From NCBI GenBank assembly GCA_910577065.1, contig CAJTLD010000095.1, forward strand, positions 1 through 5,065: a stretch of DNA of 5,065 nt, read 5' to 3'. Origin of the DNA: an uncultured Lachnospiraceae bacterium. Lineage in GTDB: Bacteria > Bacillota > Clostridia > Lachnospirales > Lachnospiraceae. Shown piece by piece: positions 1 through 5,065 of this stretch. The translations under genes and the position numbers were made by a program. Under the pieces are notes generated by a model. The model saw nothing but the letters and a program-made list of their open reading frames with translations, did no database searches and was not told where the DNA came from. The first letter of the stretch is position 1. Every line of letters begins with the position of its first letter.

Positions 1-334
1 CCTCTATGGCCGTTTTGGCCAGAAGAGCGCCCGCCTGTACGGACACGCGCTCTCCTTCCACAGAAATTTCCGCCATCTGCCGCCCGATTTCAATCACGGC
101 CCCGCGGAATCCCTGATCGGACGCCAAAAGGTTGCTGCCGTTTCCAATCACGGCCGCCGGAACCTGATACGCCGCCAATAACCTTTTCACTGCGGCAAGC
201 TGCGGTTCCTGCGGCGTCAGGTATAAATCCGCAGGCCCGCCCACCCGGAAGGTGGTATGAAGGCTTAGAGGCTCATCCGTCAGGATCTGCCATTCTTCCA
301 AAACCTGTCCCAATTCTTTCCGTAAATTATCCAC
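1..334 (-). CDS. murB: UDP-N-acetylenolpyruvoylglucosamine reductase MurB, N-terminal part (cut by window edge)
   Basis: MurB is the cytosolic FAD-dependent enzyme that reduces UDP-GlcNAc-enolpyruvate to UDP-MurNAc with NADPH, the second committed step of peptidoglycan precursor synthesis. About 111 of the usual roughly 300 residues are visible. They carry the family's N-terminal FAD-binding signatures: HTTFRVGGPAD (about residues 26-36), GNGSNLLASDQGFRGAVI (about 64-81, contacting the FAD pyrophosphate) and AGALLAK (about 101-107). The substrate-binding domain lies outside the window. I chose a GTG start at 334-332. An in-frame TGA lies only six codons upstream (355-353), there is no in-frame ATG before the conserved region, and the length before HTTFR fits the family. 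Purine-rich AGAGG (347-351) is 12 nt upstream and GGGG (336-339) is closer, so the ribosome site is not ideal. The gene follows the aminopeptidase stop by 21 nt, so co-transcription is likely. Identification is firm; the exact start is probable. Confidence 0.93.
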   Translation of the reverse strand, partial: MDNLRKELGQVLEEWQILTDEPLSLHTTFRVGGPADLYLTPQEPQLAAVKRLLAAYQVPAAVIGNGSNLLASDQGFRGAVIEIGRQMAEISVEGERVSVQAGALLAKTAIE

Positions 335-355
335 GCCCCGTCTGTTCCTCTTTCA

Positions 356-1756
356 CTAAATCTTCTCTAAAAATGCCACATACCCACGCAGCGCTTCGTA
401 CAAATCCACCTTGCTGATGATTTCCCAGGGGGCATGCATGTTGAGCACCGCTACGCCGCTGTCAATTACCTGCATCCCGTAGTTGGCCAGGATATAGGCA
501 ATCGTGCCGCCGCCGCCCTGATCCACTTTGCCAAGTTCCGACGTCTGGTACGTAATATTTTGTTCCTCTAATATATGGCGGATCCTGGCCATATATTCCG
601 CATTGGCGTCATTGGAGCCGCTCTTGCCCCTGGAGCCGGTATATTTGTTAAAAACAAGGCCTTTCCCAAAGTACGCCGCATTCCGTTTCTCCATCACCTC
701 CGGGTAATTCGGATCATACGCCGCGCTGACGTCAGAGGAGAGTACTTTTGAATTGCGCATGGCGCGCCGTACCGAAATCTCGGAATAATTTCCCGTCAGA
801 TTTAAAATTTCCGCAACGGCGTCCTCGAAAAACCGGGAATGCATGCCGGTCGCCCCGACGCTCCCGATCTCTTCCTTGTCAACCAACAGGCAGACGCAGG
901 TCTTTTCCGGCGCTTCTACCCGGAGCATCGCTTCAAAGGACGGATATGCGCAGACCCTGTCGTCATGCCCGTATCCCATCACCATACTGCGGTCAAAGCC
1001 ATAGTCCCTTGCTTCCCCCGCCGGAACAACTTCTATCTCCGCCGAAAGGAAATCCTCTTCTTTTACGCCGTAAGCCTCTTCAAGGATCCGCAGGATATTT
1101 TTCTTGACAACATCCTTTTCCTTACCCTCTTTTTCTTCCCCTTTCCTGCCGGGAATGCTGCCAATCAGCAAATCGAGCTTTTCCCCTTCAATCATCTTTG
1201 AAGCTTTTTTCTCCATCTGTTCGCCGGCAAGGTGAATCAAAAGATCGCTGACGCCAAACACCGGATCCCCGGGATTATCGCCGATATTTACCGGAACAGA
1301 CGCGCCGTCCGTTTTTACGAACACGCCGTGCAGAGCAAGCGGAAGGGCAACCCACTGATACTTCTTCACACCGCCGTAATAGTGGGTGTCTAACATTGCC
1401 ATCTGCGTATCCTCATACAGCGGCACCTGCTTGATATCCAGGCGTGGGGAATCAATATGCGCCCCGAGGATATTCATCCCCTGTTCGAGATCCTGCCTGC
1501 CCAAAATAAAAAGAGCGACGGCTTTTCCCATATTGTCCACATAGATTTTATCCCCTGCTTTTAAAGAAACTCCCTTTGCGATCAGCTCATTGAGATCCGC
1601 AAAGCCCGCCTGCCTGGCCCGGCCAATAAATTCCTGCGCGCATTCGCGTTCCGTTTTGCATTTCGATAGAAACCTGCGGTAACCTTCCGCAAAATCCATG
1701 ACTTTTTGCTTTGCTTCCCCTTCCGGGTATTTTTCCCATGCATTCCTGTTTTCCAT
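356..1756 (-). CDS. M18-family metallo-aminopeptidase
   Basis: This is a cytosolic di-metal aminopeptidase of 466 residues, a normal length for family M18 (aspartyl aminopeptidase / clostridial PepC-like), which removes N-terminal residues from peptides and usually forms a tetrahedral dodecamer. All expected active-site blocks are visible in order: AHIDSPRLD (His100, first metal ligand; Asp102 beside it), GHDDRVCAY (Asp265, probable bridging ligand), DKEEIGSVG (Glu295/Glu296, general base and ligand), SDVSAAYDP (Asp342) and NMHAPWE (His441). A glycine-rich GGGGT run sits at about 414-418. Residue roles are assigned from the family. A lysine/glutamate-rich stretch at about 204-220 is probably a surface loop. 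There is no signal peptide or membrane segment. The ATG at 1756-1754 is preceded by a weak purine-rich AAAGAAG (1764-1770) with 7-nt spacing. Two stops in tandem, TAG (358-356) and TGA (355-353), end it. It sits 26 nt after hprK and 21 nt before murB, so it probably shares their transcript. The substrate specificity (Asp/Glu or broader) cannot be read from sequence. Confidence 0.95.
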   Translation of the reverse strand: MENRNAWEKYPEGEAKQKVMDFAEGYRRFLSKCKTERECAQEFIGRARQAGFADLNELIAKGVSLKAGDKIYVDNMGKAVALFILGRQDLEQGMNILGAHIDSPRLDIKQVPLYEDTQMAMLDTHYYGGVKKYQWVALPLALHGVFVKTDGASVPVNIGDNPGDPVFGVSDLLIHLAGEQMEKKASKMIEGEKLDLLIGSIPGRKGEEKEGKEKDVVKKNILRILEEAYGVKEEDFLSAEIEVVPAGEARDYGFDRSMVMGYGHDDRVCAYPSFEAMLRVEAPEKTCVCLLVDKEEIGSVGATGMHSRFFEDAVAEILNLTGNYSEISVRRAMRNSKVLSSDVSAAYDPNYPEVMEKRNAAYFGKGLVFNKYTGSRGKSGSNDANAEYMARIRHILEEQNITYQTSELGKVDQGGGGTIAYILANYGMQVIDSGVAVLNMHAPWEIISKVDLYEALRGYVAFLEKI

Positions 1757-1782
1757 AATCCATCTTCTTTCTATTCTTATTT

Positions 1783-2734
1783 TTATTCTTCTTCACTGCT
1801 TTTTGTCAGGTTGGCCTGTACGCGGCGGTACAGTTCCTGTGCGGCATTGTAGCCCATCTTCTTCTGGCGGTGGTTTACCGCGGCCGCCTCGCAGATTACG
1901 GCCAGATTACGGCCCGGCCGGATCGGCAGTGAATGGCATACTACTTTATTGCCGAGGATTTCCGTATATTCCTGCTCCAGTCCAAGACGGTCATAGTCGT
2001 TTTCTTTTTTCCAGTCCTCCAGTTTGATAACCAGATCGATATTCTGTTTTTGTTTGACACATTCCACGCCAAACAGCGTCTTGACGTCGATAATGCCAAT
2101 CCCCCTCAGTTCAATAAAATACCGGGTGATATCCGGCGAAGTCCCAATCAAAGTATGGTCGTTGATTTTGCGGATTTCCACCACGTCGTCGGTTACCAGA
2201 CGGTGCCCCCTCTTCACAAGTTCCAGGGCGGCCTCGCTCTTTCCGATGCCGCTTTCCCCCATAATCAAAAGCCCCTCGCCGTATACGTCTACCAATACCC
2301 CGTGGATTGTAACGCAGGGAGCCAGTTCCTCGGTCAGGATATTAATCAGTCCCGCCATAAATTCTGCCGCCATGGGCTGTCTGCGGGAAGAAGATGGTGC
2401 CGAGCACCGGAACGCCGTTGCGTTTCGCCGTTTCCAAAAACATCGCGTCCGGATCAAAACCGCGGCAGAAAATCACACAGGGAATATCATAGGAAAGAAA
2501 CTGATCATAAATGTCTTTTCGTTCCTCATCCGTTTTTTTCTGCAGATATGCATTTTCCACCATACCGATAATCTCTACGCGGGACGGGTCAAAATATTCA
2601 AAATACCCGCTCAGCTGCAGCGCCGGACGGTTGACATCGGAAAGAAGGATCCTTTTTTCTTTTAAGTCGATGTCCTCAATAAAGTTTTTGAGCTCCATTT
2701 TTTTTGCAATTTTTGCAACGCTTACACCATCCAT
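1783..2734 (-). pseudogene. hprK: HPr kinase/phosphorylase, frameshifted at the linker between its two domains
   Basis: HprK phosphorylates and dephosphorylates Ser46 of HPr, the switch for CcpA-dependent carbon catabolite repression in Firmicutes. The N-terminal domain is read from ATG 2734-2732, which has a strong AAGGAG site (2742-2747). It is intact through IPCVIFCRGFDPD and NGVPVLGT (about residue 113), then runs out of family similarity and stops at TAA 2344-2342 (130 aa). The kinase domain continues one nucleotide out of phase from about 2373. It has EFMAGLINIL, HGVLVDVYGEG, the P-loop GESGIGKSE, TDDVVEI, the signature ELRGIGIIDVKTLFG and RPGRNLAVICEAAAVN, ending at TAA 1785-1783. The whole span is 952 nt, one more than a multiple of three. 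Taking out about 16 nt at the linker (near 2373-2393) would restore 311 residues, the normal family length. A 1-nt indel with a longer linker is the alternative. No substitution in the visible kinase motifs suggests decay, so a recent mutation or sequence error is likely. An internal ATG (2373-2371 or 2358-2356) might still yield the kinase domain alone. Confidence 0.88.
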
Positions 2735-2741
2735 AAATCTT

Positions 2742-2747
2742 CTCCTT
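2742..2747 (-). promoter_or_regulatory. hprK: Ribosome binding site of hprK
   Basis: On the coding strand AAGGAG lies 7 nt before the ATG at 2734-2732. This is the best Shine-Dalgarno match among the starts in the window. It decides the start: the frame stays open upstream to an ATG at 2839, but that would overlap the uvrC end and add 35 residues foreign to HprK. Confidence 0.85.
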
Positions 2748-2751
2748 TTCT

Positions 2752-2780
2752 GTATGATATTTCCATATAGTATATCATAC
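2752..2780. repeat. Perfect 9-bp inverted repeat between uvrC and hprK
   Basis: GTATGATAT (2752-2760) and ATATCATAC (2772-2780) are exact reverse complements separated by 11 nt. The repeat covers the uvrC stop codon (2777-2775), overlaps the putative -10 (2769-2774) and ends 4 nt before the hprK ribosome site. It could be an operator, or an AU-rich hairpin in read-through mRNA that influences hprK translation. No T run follows the repeat in the minus direction, so it is not a convincing terminator. AT-rich composition makes chance occurrence possible. Confidence 0.6.
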
Positions 2781-2797
2781 TTCTTCCCCGTCATCAA
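2769..2797 (-). promoter_or_regulatory. Putative sigma-70-type promoter for hprK and downstream genes
   Basis: Reading the minus strand, TTGATG (2797-2792; 4 of 6 to TTGACA) is followed after exactly 17 bp by TATACT (2774-2769; 5 of 6 to TATAAT). A TG one base before the -10 makes it an extended -10. Transcription would begin near 2762, giving a leader of about 27 nt that contains the hprK ribosome site. The -35 lies within the last codons of uvrC. The prediction is by eye; AT-rich gaps produce chance matches, but spacing and position are good. No catabolite-responsive element was recognised beside it. Confidence 0.55.
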
Positions 2798-4655
2798 CCG
2801 GATGAAAATGCAGGTAAACGGCCCTTGCAGCTTTTTCATTCATAGACGGCGTTTCGGCCAGTTCTTCCACGCTTGCGCCCCTGATAGCGTCTAACGACGC
2901 ATAGCGTACCATAAGCGCTTTGCGCCTCGACGGCCCGATGCCCGGAATATCGTCCAAAACCGAATGCACCTGCCCTTTGCTGCGCAGCGACCTGTGGTAT
3001 TCAATGGCAAACCGGTGCGCTTCATCCTGGATCCTTGTTATCAGCTTAAATCCCTCGCTGTCCTTTGCAATCGGAATCTCCTCATTATGGTAGTACAATC
3101 CCCGCGTCCTGTGATTATCATCCTTTACCATGCCGCAGACCGGAATATCAAGGCCGAGTTCCTCCAGCACGCGAAGCGCGACGTTGACCTGCCCTTTCCC
3201 GCCGTCCATCATAATCAGATCCGGAAATTTGGTAAAGCTGCCGTACGACTCCTCGATCCCTTTTTCTTTCAGTTCTATGCGCTCCCGCCTCCCGTGGGAA
3301 AACCGCCTGGTCAAAACCTCGTACATCGACGCATAATCGTCCGGCCCCAAAACGCTTTTTAAGCCAAACTTGCGGTAATCGCTGCGGCAGGGCTTTCCTT
3401 TTTCATAGACCACCATAGACCCCACAGGCTCAAACCCGCTGATATTGGAAATATCAAACGCTTCCACGCGCACCAGACCGGAAAGCCCAAGCAGGCCTGC
3501 AATTTCTTTCATAGCGCCAATCGTGCGCCCTTCCTCGCGCTTTAATTTTTCCCGGTCCTGCGCAAGAGCCAGCTTCGCATTTTTGGCCGCAAGTTCCACA
3601 AGCTTTTCCTTTTTCCCCTTCCTGGGCACGCAGATATAAGCCCTCTGCCCTCTCCGTCCGCAAAGCCACTCTTCAATCACGTCCTTATCTTCGATCAGAT
3701 ACGGCAGCATAATCCGTTTGGGGATAAACGGCGTCCCGGCATAAAACTGCTTTACAAATACGGTTAAAATCTGCATGCCCGTATCCTCCGCAGCGATTTT
3801 CATATAAAAATGCTCCCGCCCGATAAGCTTGCCGCCCCGGATAAAAAAGACCTGCACAACCGCGTCTTCCCCGTCTTTCGCAAGGCCAATCACATCCTGA
3901 TCTTCATCATTGGCGTCTGTAATCTTCTGTTTTTGAGCAATCTGCCGGACACTGTTTAACAAATCCCGGTATTCCATCGCTTTTTCAAACGCAAGTTCCG
4001 CAGAAGCCGCCGCCATTTTTTCTTCGAGTTCCTGCATAATCGCCGTATAATCCCCATTTAAAAAACGCACGGCCTGCTCGACGCACGCGGCATAATCCGC
4101 TTTGGAAATATACCCCTGGCAGGGAGCCTTGCACTGTTTGATATGGTAATTCAGGCAGGGACGTCCCTTTCCGGTATCCCTTGGCAGCGCGCGGCTGCAC
4201 GTGCGAAGCCCATAAAGCTTGTTCAGCAGATCAATCGTATCTTTTACGGCTCCCCCGCTGGTATAAGGGCCAAAATACTTTGCCTTGTCCTTTTTGACCC
4301 GGCGCGCAAAAAGGACTCGTGGAAATTCTTCCCCCAGAGTCACTTTTATATACGGGTAAGTCTTGTCATCCCGCAGCAGAGTATTGTATTTGGGCCTGTG
4401 TTCTTTGATCAGGTTGCATTCCAGCACAAGGGCTTCGAGTTCCGAATCGGTTACAATATATTCAAACCTCGCAATCTGTTTTACCATCTGCGCTTTTTTT
4501 AAGCCTTCGTTGTGGCTGGCCTGAAAATACTGGTGCACCCGTTTTGTCAGAGACACCGCCTTACCGATATAAATAATCGTATCCTTTTCATCGTGCATAA
4601 GATAAACTCCCGGCTGATCCGGGAGTTTTTTCAGTTCTTCTTCTAACTGGAACAT
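2775..4655 (-). CDS. uvrC: UvrABC excinuclease subunit C
   Basis: UvrC is the cytosolic dual nuclease of nucleotide excision repair: loaded by UvrB on damaged DNA, it cuts 3' and then 5' of the lesion. At 626 residues it has full family length and all domains. The GIY-YIG nuclease (about 13-95) has PGVYLM, YIGK (Tyr29, Lys32), Arg39 and Tyr43, with Glu79 and Asn91 the likely remaining catalytic-site residues. Four cysteines (153, 167, 175, 179) match the Fe-S cluster set of the family. A UVR motif that binds UvrB lies at about 204-238. The RNase H-like nuclease (about 395-560) has FDISN (Asp401), MDGGKGQ (Asp484) and DEAH (His547). Tandem helix-hairpin-helix DNA-binding motifs (DIPGIGPSRRKAL, then TPSMNEKAA) occupy about 567-617. 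The ATG at 4655-4653 lies 2 nt after the ftsH stop. The only Shine-Dalgarno-like run, AAGGA (4668-4672), is 12 nt away, so translation probably depends on coupling to ftsH. No key residue appears to be missing. Confidence 0.98.
   Translation of the reverse strand: MFQLEEELKKLPDQPGVYLMHDEKDTIIYIGKAVSLTKRVHQYFQASHNEGLKKAQMVKQIARFEYIVTDSELEALVLECNLIKEHRPKYNTLLRDDKTYPYIKVTLGEEFPRVLFARRVKKDKAKYFGPYTSGGAVKDTIDLLNKLYGLRTCSRALPRDTGKGRPCLNYHIKQCKAPCQGYISKADYAACVEQAVRFLNGDYTAIMQELEEKMAAASAELAFEKAMEYRDLLNSVRQIAQKQKITDANDEDQDVIGLAKDGEDAVVQVFFIRGGKLIGREHFYMKIAAEDTGMQILTVFVKQFYAGTPFIPKRIMLPYLIEDKDVIEEWLCGRRGQRAYICVPRKGKKEKLVELAAKNAKLALAQDREKLKREEGRTIGAMKEIAGLLGLSGLVRVEAFDISNISGFEPVGSMVVYEKGKPCRSDYRKFGLKSVLGPDDYASMYEVLTRRFSHGRRERIELKEKGIEESYGSFTKFPDLIMMDGGKGQVNVALRVLEELGLDIPVCGMVKDDNHRTRGLYYHNEEIPIAKDSEGFKLITRIQDEAHRFAIEYHRSLRSKGQVHSVLDDIPGIGPSRRKALMVRYASLDAIRGASVEELAETPSMNEKAARAVYLHFHPVDDGEEV
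4604..4631 (+). terminator. Terminator-shaped hairpin inside the uvrC 5' end, with the T run on the antisense strand
   Basis: AAACTCCCGG (4604-4613) and CCGGGAGTTT (4619-4628) form a perfect 10-bp stem with a 5-nt loop. On the plus strand a run of six T (4626-4631) ends it, the form of an intrinsic terminator for transcription antisense to uvrC. On the sense strand the hairpin is followed only by a broken T run (TTTATCTT). It lies within codons 9-18 of uvrC and encodes the conserved LPDQPGVY, so protein constraint may explain part of it. Whether it terminates anything is untested. Confidence 0.4.
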
Positions 4656-4657
4656 AA

Positions 4658-5065
4658 CTATGCTTCATCCTTCTCGTCGCCTACTATAATATCAATCGTC
4701 GGCGCTTTCTTTTCTTCCTCCTGCTCCGGCAGGCCTTTTAATTTGCGGAAAATCTTCATAAATTCCTTGCCGGTAATCGTCTCGTGCTGATACAGGTAAT
4801 CAGAAATATGATCCAGCACATCGCGGTTTTCATTCAGAAGCTTTATGGCTTTCGCATAGCAGCCGTTGATGATCTTAAGCACTTCTTTGTCCACCTGCGC
4901 AGCCGTCTTTTCCGCGCAGTTCATGGACGCCCGTCCCTCTAAATACTGGCTTTCCACCGTAACCAGGCTCATCATGCCGAATTTCTTTGACATACCGAAG
5001 CGGGTAATCATAGATTTGGCAATGTTGGTCGCCTGCTCGATATCGTTTGCCGCTCCGCTGGTCAC
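4658..5065 (-). CDS. ftsH: ATP-dependent zinc metalloprotease FtsH, C-terminal fragment (cut by window edge)
   Basis: FtsH is a membrane-anchored AAA+ protease that degrades misfolded membrane proteins and some regulators as a hexamer. Only the last 135 residues are present. They are the end of the M41 peptidase domain, recognised by TSGAANDIEQAT (its Asp is the conserved position expected to be the third zinc ligand), the MITRFGMSKKFG block, the VESQYLEGRASMNCAEKTA block, DKEVLKIINGCYAKAIKLL and the ETITGKEF helix. A charged low-complexity tail ends in DEKDEA. The membrane segments, AAA domain and HExxH motif lie beyond the window. The codon at the edge is GTG (Val of the family's xTSGAxNDIE block), not the start. 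The stop TAG (4660-4658) is followed after two bases by the uvrC ATG, a spacing typical of translational coupling in one operon. Confidence 0.95.
   Translation of the reverse strand: MTSGAANDIEQATNIAKSMITRFGMSKKFGMMSLVTVESQYLEGRASMNCAEKTAAQVDKEVLKIINGCYAKAIKLLNENRDVLDHISDYLYQHETITGKEFMKIFRKLKGLPEQEEEKKAPTIDIIVGDEKDEA

Noticed and set aside
1587..1796. Minus-strand frame starting at 1796 over the hprK-aminopeptidase gap
   Set aside because: Lysine/asparagine-rich start and no family similarity; it is an out-of-frame reading of the aminopeptidase 5' end.
2374..2393. Programmed +1 frameshifting to make full HprK
   Set aside because: I see no recognised +1 slippery site with a slow or stop codon at the junction, no clear stimulator beyond a 5-bp mini-hairpin, and HprK is not known to use recoding. 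A mutation or sequence error is simpler.
1854..2397. 11-bp inverted match GAAGAAGATGG (plus 2387-2397, minus 1864-1854) as a source of the extra hprK bases
   Set aside because: Several matches of this length are expected by chance in 5 kb on both strands, and similarity does not extend to either side.
1933..2665. Two long plus-strand open frames opposite hprK
   Set aside because: They lie antisense to clear hprK coding sequence, show no recognisable family motifs and have no supporting ribosome site; they are shadows of the real gene.
2735..2839. Upstream ATG (2839) as the hprK start
   Set aside because: It would overlap uvrC by 65 nt and add residues unlike HprK, while the ATG at 2734 has a strong AAGGAG and gives the usual N-terminus.
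1..5065. Novel defence, mobile or repeat-array system
   Set aside because: All coding capacity is accounted for by five known housekeeping families; no array of repeats, transposase, tRNA or phage-like gene was seen on either strand.

Overview
The window is one tightly packed block of housekeeping genes, all read from the minus strand. It looks like a chromosomal segment of a low-to-mid-GC Firmicute, most likely a clostridial gut-type bacterium of the Lachnospiraceae. This rests on protein similarity and on gene order (ftsH, uvrC, hprK, then murB), judged by recognition and not by a database search.

In transcription order (high to low coordinates) the window holds five genes. First is the 3' end of ftsH (4658-5065), an ATP-dependent membrane metalloprotease. 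Then comes complete uvrC (2775-4655), a nucleotide excision repair endonuclease. Next is hprK (1783-2734), the HPr kinase/phosphorylase of carbon catabolite control, which is split between two reading frames. It is followed by a complete M18-family metallo-aminopeptidase (356-1756). Last is the 5' third of murB (1-334), a peptidoglycan precursor reductase that starts at GTG and runs off the window edge. Gaps between genes are 2, 40, 26 and 21 nt, so a single operon or heavy read-through is likely. No stretch above 300 bases lacks a gene, and no RNA gene, insertion sequence or CRISPR array was seen.

The 40-nt uvrC-hprK gap and the end of uvrC contain a plausible sigma-70-type promoter (TTGATG, 17 bp, TATACT with an extended -10 TG). 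A perfect 9-bp inverted repeat overlaps it, so hprK and the genes after it may have their own promoter.

The main anomaly is hprK. The N-terminal domain is intact up to about residue 113 and the kinase domain is intact after it, but the two lie in different frames. About 16 nt seem to be extra at the inter-domain linker, or there is a 1-nt indel in a longer linker. This is either a real disruption or a sequence error. A second curiosity is a perfect 10-bp terminator-shaped hairpin within the first 20 codons of uvrC, with a T6 run on the antisense strand. I found no evidence of a new multi-gene system; the genes present are familiar core genes.
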